From Pterois miles (Eukaryota; Chordata; Actinopteri; Perciformes; Scorpaenidae), in assembly GCA_947000775.1 (NCBI GenBank), contig CAMQGK010000008.1, forward strand, positions 222,501 through 286,500: a stretch of DNA of 64,000 bases, in the 5' to 3' direction. Shown here in pieces: positions 16,896-25,710 of this stretch. The stretch's first letter is position 1. Each line of letters opens with the position of its first letter. A model generated the notes under the pieces. That model worked only from the letters and a program-made list of their open reading frames with translations. It had not been told where the DNA came from and searched no databases. Made by a program: the position numbers and the translations under genes.

Positions 16896-19800
16896 AAAAT
16901 CCTAATAAGTCATAAAGACAACAAGCTGGCCACCTTGAATGATATATAAACAGACAACAGCAAAAAAAAAAACATTCAAGAGTTGACATGGACACGTATG
17001 TAAACTGACAAATATCAGCAATTACAGAAAGCAACGAGCTGACAGACCTAGTTTTGGTTTTCCTTAAAGGACATCATTTTTATTTAGTTTCAGTTTACTA
17101 AATATATTTTTACTGCTTATTTTCTTTTTTCGATTTATTTTTAGTTTACTATAATAACCCTGCTTAGGAGGTTTATGGTTTTAATACTGAGCATGCAGGT
17201 TGTTGGATGTCACCAGTTAATATGGCACTATAATTTAGGTCAGTGTCAAAATTTGACTCCAAAGCCAACTATCAGTAACTGCAAAAGATGTACTGATGTC
17301 TATAATCTAAAAAACATTGTTCACTGTTACTCAGAGTGAACAATGCACTGCATCATCTCAGATATTCTACCATTTGTTTTAAAGTTTGAAATGCCTTCAA
17401 AGTATGGTACTTCCTACAAGAAATGACTTGAGAGGGTGGAGCTAAGTACATCTGAACACTGAACAAGATGTGTTAGGGCACTCAACATGGTTCTAATTAA
17501 TTTTTGTGAACACGAATAAAGTTGTAAGACCAAAACATGGACAACTTCCAGAGCAGAAAACACCATGGTAGCGACCTGTCAGTCACAAAGTAGCCATGCT
17601 CTAAAGCTTATCCTGCTTTTTATGGTCTATTTGACTCTAAATGGGTCCATAATTGACTAAATGAACATCATATTGTTTTGAAGAAGACTTGAACTGAGCG
17701 ATTGAGATCATAAACTCATGTTTACAATGTTTACTGAGGTCATAAATCACGTGAGAAGCAGGGTCATTTTCTCATTGACTTCTTTTTGTAACCGGAGGAG
17801 TTATCCCCCTGCTGGCTATTAAGATAAGATAAGACAAGATTAACCTTTATTAATCCCCGGAGGGAAATTCGGGTGTCATAGCAGCAGCAGCAACAACAGT
17901 ACAGATAAATACAGTATAGTAAAAATTAAAAAAGAAGGTGCAATGAAGGAAAAGAAGGTGCAATGAAGGAAATTGGCAATAAAATAAATAAGTAAAACAG
18001 TAATAAGTAAAGTGCAGCAGGTGGGTGGGTATTGTATATGCATAGCATAAATATATGTATATGTAGTTGTCCACCACCTCCACCTCCTCCCCACGGATGG
18101 TGATGGGAGTAGGGGGGCTCTTCCTCCTCCTCCGGAAACCCACCACCAGCTCTTTGGTCTTACCAATATTGAGCTGGAGGTGGTTGATGTCGCACCACCT
18201 CAAGAAGTTCTCCACAAGGGTCCTGTACTCCTCCTCGTTGTCGTCTGTGATGCAGCCGATGATGGAGGAGTCATCGGAGAACTTCTGCAGGTGGGATTGT
18301 TCCGGAGTTGAAGCAGAAGTCGGAGGTGTAGGTGGAGAACAGGAACGGTGACAGCACAGTTTCCTGGGGAGCACCGGTGTTGCTCACCAGCACGTCAGAC
18401 AGGCTGCCCTGCAGTCTGACATACTGTGGTCTGCTGGTGAAGTAGTCCAGAGTTGGTGGGTGGAGGCTTAGGATGTCCTGCTGGGCTGTTGGGGGCCGGA
18501 TGGTCAAACCTGTTGAAGAACAGGTTTAACTGGTTTGCCTGTTCCAGCATCACCTCCACTGTTATCCCCCTGAAGCCCCCCCACACCTCCCTGGAGCTGT
18601 TGGCTTGTAGTTTCCCCTCCAGCTTGTCCTTGTAGGCGTCCTTAGCCAGCTGAAGCTCCTTCTTCACCTCCTTCTGGACAGTCTTGGTTCCCTCTGTGTC
18701 CCTGGCCATGAAAGCCCTCTTCTTCCTGGCCAACAGGGTTTTGATGTGTCCGATTAGGAAAAAAAAAATTTAGAAGAAAGGGTGCAAGTTTAAGGCACCT
18801 CACTGTTGGCTTCACTTTTCAGACCTGTAAAAGATGACCTGCACCTGTGCAGGTTATGAGAATATTTGCAAAGCAACTACTAAAGCAAGCCAATTGATCA
18901 CATTGATGAAATGACCTGCAAGATGCACATTTCTTTAGTAAAAGCAAATCATTTCATATAATTTCTGCTTGCCCAGTTAAGGAAAAAAGTATTGAAAAGC
19001 ATGTAATATTATGTGTGTGTTATTTTTCAGGATGAAATTGTGGACCTGAGGCAGATCTATTTGTCTGTTGCCGCTCTGTCAGGATTCGTCAACTTCAAGT
19101 CACTACTTTGCACTGCTTTTACTGTAAGTCCTATTGTTTTATTTACAGTATTTGAATTGTTTCTTACTCGAGATTCTCGAGAGGTCAGTGTCTATGTCTG
19201 TGTCTCTGTGTGTTCCAGCTGTTTGACAGAGAGGACAGAGGCAGTCTGAGTGCAGACGAGCTGTCAGACCTCATGGGGGCGCTGCTGGGTTTTGCTCAGC
19301 GCCACACCGCTGAGCTTTACACTCAGGCTTCCAGTCAAGGCCAGCTTACTGAAGGTGAATATCTCCAATAGTAGAATAACAGGCAACTCAAATGCGTCTT
19401 GTTTACTTTCCACCAATGACTGCTGTGTTGCATTGGACACGAGATGCTAGGCTATTATTTTAGATCACTTAATTGTCATTTTGTTACCTTGTTATCTGAA
19501 GTGAAATGTGGTATTTAAATAAATGTGCCACACCTCAAGGTTTAGTTTTATATATTTTTACTTGTTATAGTCAAAACAGTGAATATTTTTTTATAGGACA
19601 CTCAAAAACTGAAATATTTTCAGAACAACCTGAAATAGCATATTTTCTGTCTATTTAACAGCTTGATGTGTCAGTACCTTAACAGATACACAAATAGTGT
19701 ACAAGTATAATAAATAATGCGATATCAGAGAAAGAGAACCTTATACGTAAGGTTTAGGTTTTCTCTGCTAAATACACTTTTTTAGTTACACGATGAAGCA

Positions 19801-20046
19801 AAAATGAACATGTGTGTTTCATCAGGTGATAATTTAGTTGCAAAAAACATTCAAATCCTCAATAAATCCACCTCATCGTCCACAGAAAATCTGCTGCGAG
19901 TGCTGACAACCCACCCGACCTATCAGAGAGTGGTGAATGAGTACTTGCAGTCCGGTTCCAAGCTGACCAATGGGAGTGCTGTGAACAACAATGGAAACAT
20001 GCGTAACGGCAACGGATCCTTCCACTACAGCAAAAAGTTTGAATGA
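2113..20046 (+). CDS. lpcat4: Lysophospholipid acyltransferase LPCAT4 (13 coding exons)
   Basis: Acyl-CoA-dependent acyltransferase that re-acylates lysophospholipids (LPE/LPC) in the ER during membrane remodelling. Joining 13 exons with matching phases gives 510 aa; human LPCAT4 is about 524 aa. Visible parts: a membrane segment around residues 33-58; the catalytic HX4D motif, H121 to D126 in the context APHSGYLD; motif II around [15 protein letters not shown]; the PEGTTTN motif at 194-200; [12 protein letters not shown] next; and an EF-hand-like loop D415-E426 ([12 protein letters not shown]). The C-terminus is KKFE, a dilysine ER-retrieval type ending. Start chosen because [16 protein letters not shown] matches the family N-terminus (human has a similar PFVHEL...QR segment) and the ATG has G at -3 and +4. 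No frameshift or internal stop was seen. The order lpcat4-nop10-slc12a6 supports LPCAT4 over LPCAT1/2. Confidence 0.93.
2873..3169 (+). mobile_element. tRNA-derived SINE, copy 1
   Basis: Starts with GGCTGCACAGTGGTGCACTGG (A-box-like part follows), continues through the TGTGTGGAGG / TTTTCTCCGGGTTCTCC body and GATGGACTGGCGACCTGTCC, and ends in GGATGGATGG. This is a SINE-like interspersed family very common in teleosts; the same sequence recurs at 20721-21078. Lies in lpcat4 intron 1. Its open frames are not genes. Confidence 0.85.
3534..3897 (+). CDS. lpcat4: lpcat4 coding exon 2
   Basis: Residues 31-151. Holds the membrane anchor ([20 protein letters not shown]) and the catalytic HSGYLD motif, then CSLPIIG. 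Acceptor CTCTAG, donor GAG/GTGAGG, phase 1. Confidence 0.95.
4435..5300 (+). repeat. Interspersed repeat, family A (copy in lpcat4 intron 2)
   Basis: Unclassified repeat with two inverted partial relatives in the same gene. 4530-4680 matches the reverse complement of 17610-17815 (shared GTCAAATAGACCATAAA and TCAGTAAACATTGTAAACAT). 4790-4930 matches the reverse complement of 11950-12110 (shared GTTGACACTGTCAGA, GGCCATGGAAGTT and TGTGGTATTCAC). Confidence 0.7.
6066..6178 (+). CDS. lpcat4: lpcat4 coding exon 3
   Basis: Starts [19 protein letters not shown] (acyltransferase motif II) and ends NGYWPQ. Acceptor TTTCAG, donor CAG/GTGAGG, phase 0. Confidence 0.95.
6553..7310. mobile_element. TTAA-type palindromic element, degenerate copy (lpcat4 intron 3)
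   Basis: Contains modules of the palindromic family seen better at 52289-54198 and 55644-56459: AAGGCTGTCTGATGGCGAGG then AGCATACACTTAATCTG and, inverted, TTTACCTTGCCATCAGACAG then AAAGCCACCAGACTCC. The left part (GGTGTTCCTTATGTATTC, 6610s) recurs at 20550s and 33910s. No coding capacity. Confidence 0.6.
7420..7480 (+). CDS. lpcat4: lpcat4 coding exon 4
   Basis: Encodes [20 protein letters not shown], containing the PEGT acyl-acceptor binding motif. Acceptor GGCTAG, donor G/GTGAGT, phase 1. Confidence 0.95.
7644..7702 (+). CDS. lpcat4: lpcat4 coding exon 5
   Basis: Encodes [20 protein letters not shown], the conserved acyltransferase motif IV region. Acceptor ATCAG, donor CTG/GTGAGT, phase 0. 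Confidence 0.95.
9476..9960 (+). mobile_element. Non-LTR retrotransposon reverse transcriptase relic (3' part)
   Basis: Broken coding sequence. 9510-9640 encodes [16 protein letters not shown] followed by [12 protein letters not shown], where YADD is the RT catalytic box. After frame changes come [10 protein letters not shown], a GHPVEK segment, [14 protein letters not shown] and [10 protein letters not shown], the order expected for the thumb and C-terminal part of CR1/L2-like elements. Stops and frameshifts mean it is dead. + strand, in lpcat4 intron 5. Confidence 0.8.
10035..10250. repeat. Teleost short interspersed repeat fragment (AGTGGTGG... family)
   Basis: Begins AGTGGTGGGATCTAACTAAG and contains GAGGTACTTGTACTTTACTC and GAAATATTGTACT, a pattern I recognise as a very frequent non-autonomous element in fish genomes. 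Truncated; superfamily not determinable here. Confidence 0.55.
11690..12150 (-). repeat. Interspersed repeat, family A (inverted copy)
   Basis: Reverse complement of parts of 4790-5240. Shares CTTCCATGGCCTCC, CTGACAGTGTCAACAAAGAG, GAATACCAC and a GTGGTTAAG block. The ORF on the minus strand here is a chance frame. Confidence 0.65.
12553..12587 (+). CDS. lpcat4: lpcat4 coding exon 6 (35 bp)
   Basis: Short exon encoding [11 protein letters not shown] plus two bases of W. Acceptor TTCTCAG, donor TG/GTGAGT. Phase links exactly to exons 5 and 7. Confidence 0.9.
13494..13862. mobile_element. TTAA-type palindromic element, left half only
   Basis: Matches the left arm of the family: GTTTTGAAGTAAGGGTATAC, AGTATGAGGTACTTCTCCAC, CAGTTTGGAGAAGCAGACAG, TGCCGTCAGAC and AAAGCCACCAGACTCC. 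The inverted right arm is missing. Ends 20 bp before lpcat4 exon 7. Confidence 0.6.
13883..13937 (+). CDS. lpcat4: lpcat4 coding exon 7
   Basis: Encodes [18 protein letters not shown], aligned with the family segment before the FLPVY motif. Acceptor GTTAG, donor GAG/GTAAGA. Confidence 0.92.
14222..14304 (+). CDS. lpcat4: lpcat4 coding exon 8
   Basis: Encodes [20 protein letters not shown] and on to KLMAK. Matches the family's PVY-P-S-EE-DP-LYA-NVQ pattern. Acceptor TTGCAG, donor AA/GTAAGT, phase 2. Confidence 0.95.
14699..15387. mobile_element. Non-autonomous hAT-like element (GGCTGTCAATC... family)
   Basis: Left end CTAAGGCTGTCAATCAATTA and right end TAACTTTGATAGCCCTAAAT are inverted relatives (GGCTGTCAA / TTGATAGCC). 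Contains GTCAAGGGACCCCTTTGAA and TTCCTTAGGTTTTCTAG, which recur at 30470-30640, 37761-38240 and 47732-48006. No transposase. Confidence 0.7.
15481..15856 (+). repeat. Pair of 21-bp direct repeats 355 bp apart
   Basis: ACAGCCCGGCTCAAAGGCTGC at 15481-15501 and ACAGCCCGATTCAAAGGCTGC at 15836-15856 differ at two positions, each preceded by TGTT or a similar GTT. The DNA between is C/A-rich with an open frame of no recognisable product (15352-15798, beginning inside the preceding hAT-like element). Could be part of an unrecognised repeat. Confidence 0.5.
16136..16261 (+). CDS. lpcat4: lpcat4 coding exon 9
   Basis: Starts [15 protein letters not shown] (family signature ALGIPAT) and ends SLLHGNG. 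Acceptor TTTAG, donor GG/GTGAGA, phase 2. Confidence 0.92.
16353..16509 (+). CDS. lpcat4: lpcat4 coding exon 10
   Basis: Encodes [17 protein letters not shown] through TICGLYSK, the start of the regulatory C-terminal domain. Acceptor TCTCAG, donor AAG/GTAGAA, phase 0. Confidence 0.9.
16586..17164. mobile_element. Short terminal-inverted-repeat element with internal poly-A
   Basis: Begins GGCAAGGTTATTACAG and ends CTATAATAACCCTGCTTA, which read as imperfect inverted repeats. The body is TTTTAGTTT-rich and holds a poly-A run (16859-16892). Similar sequence appears inverted at 63200-63375 and in part at 39150-39260. Non-coding; in lpcat4 intron 10. Confidence 0.6.
17610..17815 (-). repeat. Interspersed repeat, family A (second inverted copy)
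   Basis: Reverse complement of 4530-4680: shares TTTATGGTCTATTTGACTC, AATGAACATCAT and ATGTTTACAATGTTTACTGA. Confidence 0.65.
17822..18735 (-). mobile_element. CR1/L2/Rex1-like LINE, internally deleted, minus strand
   Basis: Reading right to left on the minus strand: an RT N-terminal part ([20 protein letters not shown], then [18 protein letters not shown], about 18560-18733), then, after loss of the RT fingers, [19 protein letters not shown] and [12 protein letters not shown], then [10 protein letters not shown] (the RT DD box) and [19 protein letters not shown]. The 3' tail next to 17822 reads, on +, TTAACCTTTATTAATCCCCG and GGGAAATTCG, typical of teleost LINE tails. Frameshifts and stops make it dead. 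In lpcat4 intron 10. Confidence 0.85.
19031..19123 (+). CDS. lpcat4: lpcat4 coding exon 11
   Basis: Encodes [18 protein letters not shown] through LLCTAFT, a degenerate first EF-hand region. Acceptor TTTCAG, donor ACT/GTAAGT. Confidence 0.9.
19219..19354 (+). CDS. lpcat4: lpcat4 coding exon 12
   Basis: Carries the EF-hand-like loop [15 protein letters not shown] and ends SSQGQLTE. Acceptor TTCCAG, donor GAAG/GTGAAT, phase 1. Confidence 0.9.
19886..20046 (+). CDS. lpcat4: lpcat4 coding exon 13 and stop
   Basis: Encodes [20 protein letters not shown] through HYSKKFE and TGA at 20044-20046. The acceptor CCACAG at 19885 is preferred because it joins QLTE to ENLLRVL without an insertion. An alternative in-phase acceptor (ATCAG ending 19825) would add 20 residues and cannot be excluded from sequence alone. 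Confidence 0.88.
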
Positions 20047-20088
20047 GCAATTGTCGATTAAGGATTGTATAACTACAGTGGCTCTCTG

Positions 20089-20157
<69 letters not shown>

Positions 20158-20482
20158 TGTGTCATTGTATATTTGAGGTTGTATATTTGAGGTTTTGAAG
20201 TTGTTTTCATGTTTATCAGTGTACATTCTTTTAATAACCCCATCATTCACATTTTGTTACAGATGCTGTTAAAAGATTACATTCTTTTGTCTTTTGAAAT
20301 CCTAAAATGTATTATTTATATCCCTCATATACCGGTATGTTGAATGTTTTTTTTTTTTTTTTTTAAACAGGACAGTGGTGTGTGCAAAAAGAAATTCTGT
20401 CAATCAAAAAGTTTATTTTATGTAAATGAATTCTTACGTTTTTGTGTGAATACTGTTTACATGTATCTGTAAATTAATTAAA
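20047..20482 (+). other. lpcat4: lpcat4 3' UTR with (GT)n and candidate poly(A) signal
   Basis: A (GT)n run (about 20091-20143) followed by GAGAGA starts 45 bp after the stop codon. A poly-T run sits near 20347-20364. The first good poly(A) signal variant is ATTAAA at 20477-20482. The true 3' end is not known. Confidence 0.5.
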
Positions 20483-20720
20483 CCGTGAACTCCTTTAAAG
20501 GGCGTGTCCATTGTTTTTGAGTGTTTTTGTTTTATATCATTCTGAAGCTTCCCAGCCGTGTTTTTTTTATGTATTCAAATCAAACATTAAAATTTTATAG
20601 TATATTTTGACATCAAAATGATATTTTCCCAAGCCCTTCTAAAAACTTTTTTTTCCATGTGATCTGACAGGTTTCTGCATGCATTCTGTTCATCAATATT
20701 TTGATGAGATGGAAAGTAAT

Positions 20721-21078
20721 GTGGGGCTGCACGGTGGTGCAGTGGTTAGCACTCTCACCTCACAGCAAGAGGGTCGCAGGTTCAATTCCGGCTTGGGACT
20801 CTTCTGTGTGGAGTTTGCATGTTCTCCCTGTGCAAGCGTGGGTTTTCTCTGGGTACTCCGGCTTCCTCCCACAGTCCAAAGACATGCAATTTAGGTTAAT
20901 TGATGACTCTAAGGTAGGTGTGGATGTGAGCGTGAATGGTTGTCTGTCTATATGTTGTCTGTCTCTATGTGCCCTGCGATGGACTGGCGACCTGTCCAGG
21001 GTGAACCCCGCCTTCGCCCGATACCAGCTGGGATAGCGACCCCTAACGGGATAAGCGGTTGACAATGGATGGATGGAT
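20721..21078 (+). mobile_element. tRNA-derived SINE, copy 2
   Basis: GGGGCTGCACGGTGGTGCAG with A-box-like GGTGCAGTGGTTAGC and B-box-like GGTTCAATTCC, then TGTGTGGAGTTTGCATGTTC, ACAGTCCAAAGACATGCA, GATGGACTGGCGACCTGTCC and a GGATGGATGG tail. More complete than copy 1 at 2873-3169. Same orientation as the genes. Confidence 0.88.
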
Positions 21079-21082
21079 CCCT

Positions 21083-21450
21083 ACCAGTTGTTACAATTGG
21101 TTAGGACTCCTATATTGGGTAGCTTCATGATGGTTCCTTCTTGCCAAGTATTTGGGATGTCTCATTTTAACCTATCTTCTCAAACATACAGAATGTTAGC
21201 TCCAAGGGTTGGGTCGGTTTTAAATAGCTCTGCTGATAATTGGTCTTTTCCTTGAGCTTTGTTGTTCTTTAAACTTTTAATGGCTATTTAATTTTCAACT
21301 CTTGAGGGTGCCTTGGTGCTAATTTCTAGATCTTGGCTGGCTCCGCTCTGTTGAGTACCTTTTTGAATTGTTCCATCTGTCTGAGGTCGTGTTCCTTTTC
21401 TGATGTTAACATTAAACTATCTTTATCTCTTACCGACATACTCCTGTTGT
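21083..21450 (-). mobile_element. LINE reverse transcriptase fragment, minus strand
   Basis: Not visible as a long ORF. Reading the minus strand with stops ignored gives FKKVLNRAEPA, then KTNYQQSYLKPTQPLE, then a FEKIG segment and KKEPSWSYPI. This is the order LNRP-P, QISAELFK-DP-L, LF-IW, KLPKKG seen before the NWRGI motif in RT finger domains of non-LTR retrotransposons. It abuts the 3' end of the SINE at 21078. Highly degraded. Confidence 0.6.
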
Positions 21451-22599
21451 TTTTCTGAACTGATTATGGAAATGGGCTAATTATATTTCTACTTATTTTG
21501 GAACTTCAGAGTACCAACAAACTTTTGCAAGCATGAATGTCGTCAGTAAAAGCCAGATGGAAGCTGACAATAAGAAGAGTATTCTGGGCACAAGGTCATT
21601 AATGCCACATACAGTAACTTAAATGGCAGTCGGCATTCTGCCTGTTTGGAGAAGCAGACAGGAGTACCAGCATGGATGCTAAGTAATATTCTTATCTGAA
21701 AGTCACACAATAATACAAACTAACTAACTAATCAATGTGGAGGTAGACCAGAAACTCCTGTGTTCTGCGAGGTTAAAGGACATGGAGGACGGAACCTGCC
21801 AAAATAAAAAATAAATGAATAAATAAATGGCATGATGAATTAATATTAAATGCAGCAAAAAATAATAAAAATCAATGTAGGTATTAATTAATTGATAAAA
21901 TGCAACATAAATTGCTGTTTTAATGTCATTATTTCTTTGTATTGATTTCCTTAATTTACTCCTCTGTATAATGTTCTATCTGTTTAATCATGTATATATT
22001 CTTTTTTATTTTTAAATTGAATTATTTTTTACATTTATTTTTTTATTTAGTTTTGCAATTATTTATATATTATTTTGCACGATTTTTTTTTATTTTATAT
22101 GCATTTTCTAAATTATATATCATATATTATTAATTCATTCATCCATCCATCTATCCATCCATCCATTCATTCATTCATTCATTCATTCATTCATTTGTTT
22201 ATCTATGATGTTCCCTTTGCATTTCACCTCTTATTCATTTCCCCAAAGTTATTTGTATTCTTTTCTTTATACATTTCTTTATGCATTTCTACTTCATTTT
22301 GCAAATGAGGGGACTGTCACAAAATAAATACATAAATTAAGAAAGGGGAAAATGAAAGTAAATATATAAGGGAATTCATACAAAGATAAATAAATATATT
22401 TCTTTAAATAAATTAAAAACATATATCAACAAATGTCGATTTGTTACATTTTATCAGTTCATTTTATAGCTAAATTTATCTTTTATATTATTTTGGCTCC
22501 ATTTAATGGCATTGTTGTTTATCGAGTTATTTATTTATTCATTCATTTATTTTTGCCGGTTCTGTCCTCTATAAATGGTCCTGTAGGATTTTGATCAGT

Positions 22600-22805
22600 G
22601 CTACGTTATGAAACGCTATTTCCCAGGATGCCAAGCGCCTTGAGTTTTAAACCGGATATCCGTCCTGCTTTCTGAGCAAGGAGAAACTTCGTCACACGTG
22701 TGTTTCAGAAGAGAAAGCGTGTTGCTTGCAACTTTTGGATCTTTTTTTTAATTATAAAACAACATCTTTGACATATTTGAAGCTTAAAAACACGTTATCT
22801 TCAAG
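22600..22805 (+). promoter_or_regulatory. nop10: nop10 promoter and 5' UTR
   Basis: TATTTCCCAGGATGCC at 22617-22632 resembles the ZNF143/Staf binding motif (core TTCCCAGNATGC), common in promoters of housekeeping and snRNP-related genes. Local CpGs (CGTTATG, AAGCGCC, CCGGATATCCG) and absence of a clear TATA box fit a housekeeping promoter. Transcription start unknown. Confidence 0.55.
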
Positions 22806-22859
22806 ATGTTTCTGCAGTTTTACGTAAATGAGAACGGAGACAGAGTCTACACTTTGAAG
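22806..22859 (+). CDS. nop10: nop10 exon 1
   Basis: Codons 1-18, ending AAG/GTAACG. ATG context AAGATGT has A at -3. Confidence 0.97.
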
Positions 22860-24639
22860 GTAACGTCGACGTTGTGTTTACATCCTTCATATCTATTTTT
22901 TCCTGTTTAAATCTATTTAACCTGTTTATTGAAGTTGTGTCACGTCGCTTTTTATATACTGTGGCCTTTTTGAATGAATAAAATGCTCTCATTGAGATCT
23001 TAATCAACGTAGGTGCATGTTATTTTGAAATTAGCTAACGTTAGCTAGAAACCTGCTTCAGCTTACATCTTGTAATTGATTTTTGCGTGACTGTGTGGTG
23101 GTGGGGTATATTTGATATTTATATTTATCCTCTTCGCAGTCATGTCTTGTGGTTTTGCCTCAGACCACCATTCCAGGGTACCGTGCATCGTTTTAGAGCT
23201 GAGGCCACTTCGGCTGAAATAAAGACCTTTGCTAATATCAAAATTGTGTTTTTATGAAATCAAATCCGTATGTGTTCATGCGTAACACATTCTAGTCACA
23301 TTTAAAACGGCACGGGACATGGATACACAAAGAAAAGAAATACGTTTCTTTTACTGTACATAGCATGTTACACAAAGTGTTCTACAGTAATTTGTAATTG
23401 GATAAAACCTTTCATAATGTTCCTGTCCTGCTCATGCAAATATCAACTTGAGCATAACTTCATTTGCAAAGAGATGCACCTTTCAGTGTATGTACTCACT
23501 GAAAGTAGTGCTATGATGTTGGATTTTACAGTTTGATAAATGCAAATACAAGTCCCACTCTAATGATTGCATTAAAAAAGTTAACTTTTTTTACTGCATG
23601 TGGTGGTGTGTTCTTTTCCACAATCAGAATTAAAAATCGCAATATCGCCTTGCTTACAGTATTGCAATATATTGAATCGTAGCCCTTGAATGATGCCAAT
23701 ATAATCCGTAGTAATAAATAGTTATAAAATGTTTTGATACAATTTATCTTTTAAGATAATTATCAAACGAAAATGCAAAACATTCTTTGTTTTCAGCTGT
23801 TTTATTCTTTATTTCGTTTGGGAATTTGTGAAGGCCATATGTCACTCTTCTGTTTTCAAGATTTAAATGATAATCAGTTAATCAAGAAAATTCTTGACAT
23901 TACATTTAGAGTCAAAATCTTCTTTTACAATATATATTATATTATATATACATTTTCATATTTCGTTAATGATATGTCACAATACAACATGTATTCTGGA
24001 TATTCAATAAATAAATGGTCTATCTGGAATAACCACGTGGTAAAGCCTGTTTTTGTAAACTCCTGTGTGAATTCAATACTTGACAAATGAGAAGTATTTT
24101 CTCATTTGTCAAGTAAGAACTTGAGTGCAAAAATGATTACAATAGTTTTAAGTCAAATTCTAGAGAAAAAAGAAATAAATATAGGACTAGCCTATATCAC
24201 GATAGATCCATATAAAAAATGTAGATAGATTTGATTGTTATATTTTTTTGATAGAAATCTTTATATTGCCCAGCCCTAAGTACATGCTAATGAAAATAAT
24301 TGTTAGTTGCAGCCCTACAATATACAAAAAGTACATACACTGAAACATTTATTCATTACTATTTTTAAAATGAATTGTTATACACATTTTAGCTTCTTAA
24401 AGACAAAACAGGAATTCAGTTAGATGTGTGGATCTATTGTTGTATTTATTTTATTAACATCTGAGCTGTTTTTCTTTCCTTTCCCTCTTCATCTACAGAA
24501 GACTTGTCCTGATGGACAGCCCACCAGCTCGGCCCATCCGGCTCGCTTCTCCCCAGACGACAAATTCTCCCGTCACCGGGTGACGGTGAAGAAACGCTTC
24601 GGCCTTCTGCTCACCCAGCAACCCAGGCCTGTTCTGTGA
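22806..24639 (+). CDS. nop10: H/ACA ribonucleoprotein subunit NOP10 (2 exons)
   Basis: NOP10 is a small core protein of box H/ACA snoRNPs, Cajal-body scaRNPs and telomerase, where it binds dyskerin and supports pseudouridylation of rRNA and snRNA in the nucleolus. Two exons join in phase 0 to give 64 aa, the usual length. It begins [18 protein letters not shown], continues [20 protein letters not shown] and [17 protein letters not shown], and ends TQQPRPVL. The N-terminal beta-ribbon and the HPARFSPDD and YS/FSR-R-KKRF segments are family hallmarks. The 1.64 kb intron lies between LK and KT. No defect seen. It sits between lpcat4 and slc12a6 on the same strand. Confidence 0.98.
22860..24498 (+). 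other. nop10: nop10 intron
   Basis: A/T-rich. The 24270-24330 part carries CAGCCCTAA and GCAGCCCTACAA, which look like ends of hAT-type short elements. No snoRNA was recognised by eye. Confidence 0.6.
24499..24639 (+). CDS. nop10: nop10 exon 2 and stop
   Basis: Codons 19-64 and TGA at 24637-24639. Acceptor TCATCTACAG. Followed by a 3' UTR of about 250 bp. Confidence 0.98.
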   Translation, partial: KTCPDGQPTSSAHPARFSPDDKFSRHRVTVKKRFGLLLTQQPRPVL

Positions 24640-24883
24640 GAGCGGTGAAAAGATAAAGGCGAGAGAAGGATGGATGAAGAGATCAGACCAAGAAATGGAG
24701 GGAAGAGGGCAAAGACTGTCAAAAAACACTGAGGATCACAATTTATGAACATTCAGCTCTGCTTTGTCCTCAGTTTCACCCAAATGGAGGGGGTTGTTCA
24801 TGCATTGTCAGCTGTCGTTGGTGTTTATGATCTTGTTATTGACATTCTTTTAAGGATAATGTCAGATTTTTGTTTTCATGCTG

Positions 24884-24889
24884 AATAAA
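24884..24889 (+). other. nop10: nop10 poly(A) signal AATAAA
   Basis: Canonical AATAAA 245 bp after the nop10 stop, followed within 30 bp by TGT-rich sequence (GTTTGG, TCGGTTGTCTGTGTG). Confidence 0.75.
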
Positions 24890-25059
24890 TGTTTGGTTAA
24901 TGGTTCATAGTCGGTTGTCTGTGTGTATATAATCCAGACGGGTGACAAATTAAAGAATAAAACCTGAATGAACGGGTGGAAAAATGTCAGATGCTTCCAT
25001 ACAAAACATGAGGTCTTGAATGTTTTGATGAGTACAAAAATGGTGTGAATCATATGTTA

Positions 25060-25330
25060 TGATGGGCCTGGCTCCAGACGGGGACCCTGGGCTTCCTCCG
25101 GACTGGGTCTCTCCTTCTCTGCCTTATTCAGTCATAGGTCTTGTGAACCATTCCTAATCTGGCCCCTCATCTGAGACAAATTTGCCATGGGAGACCCTAC
25201 CAGGAACAACAGGCTCCAGACAATACAGCCCTCAGGGTCATAGGGACACACAAACCCCTCCACCATGTTAAGGTGATGATTTCTGGAGAGGTGAACTAAA
25301 AACAATTGGCTGGTCCAGAATGGATGTCTA
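25060..25330. repeat. Unclassified interspersed repeat
   Basis: C-rich sequence with GGGCCTGGCTCCAGACGGGG, TTTGCCATGGGAGACCC and ACAAACCCCTCCACCATG. I recognise it as a sequence seen repeatedly in teleost genomes but cannot assign the family. Confidence 0.5.
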
Positions 25331-25354
25331 TAGATAAGATATTGTATGATCTCT

Positions 25355-25360
25355 ATATAT

Positions 25361-25394
<34 letters not shown>

Positions 25395-25608
25395 ATATCT
25401 TATATATATATTATACATATATAATATATTTATATTTTAATTTTGTTTTTGTTTTTTATTTATGTTATGTTATATTTTATATATATATATATAATATATA
25501 TGAATGATATATATATGTATAGTATATATGTATATATATATATGAAATATTTTTTTTTTTTTTTTTTTCTTTTTTTTATTTTTTTTTTTTATATATTTCT
25601 ATATATGT

Positions 25609-25706
<98 letters not shown>

Positions 25707-25710
25707 ATAT
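25355..25710. repeat. TA-rich microsatellite cluster with poly-T
   Basis: Several (TA)n runs (25363-25394, 25475-25545, 25613-25705) around a poly-T block (25548-25590). Its open frames are artefacts. Confidence 0.95.

Larger units (their letters stand above)
20483..22580. other. lpcat4-nop10 intergenic spacer
   Basis: Apart from the SINE and LINE fragment it holds a GTGTTTTTTTTATGTATTC repeat relative (20498-20700), a fragment of the palindromic family (about 21600-21775, GTTTGGAGAAGCAGACAGG), an A/T-rich stretch (21800-22560) and a CCAT/TCAT tandem run (22131-22195). No gene recognised. Confidence 0.75.

Noticed and set aside
19826..19885. Extra 20 residues at the start of lpcat4 exon 13
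   Set aside because: An in-phase acceptor exists, but it would insert residues where the family continues without a gap; kept only as an alternative.
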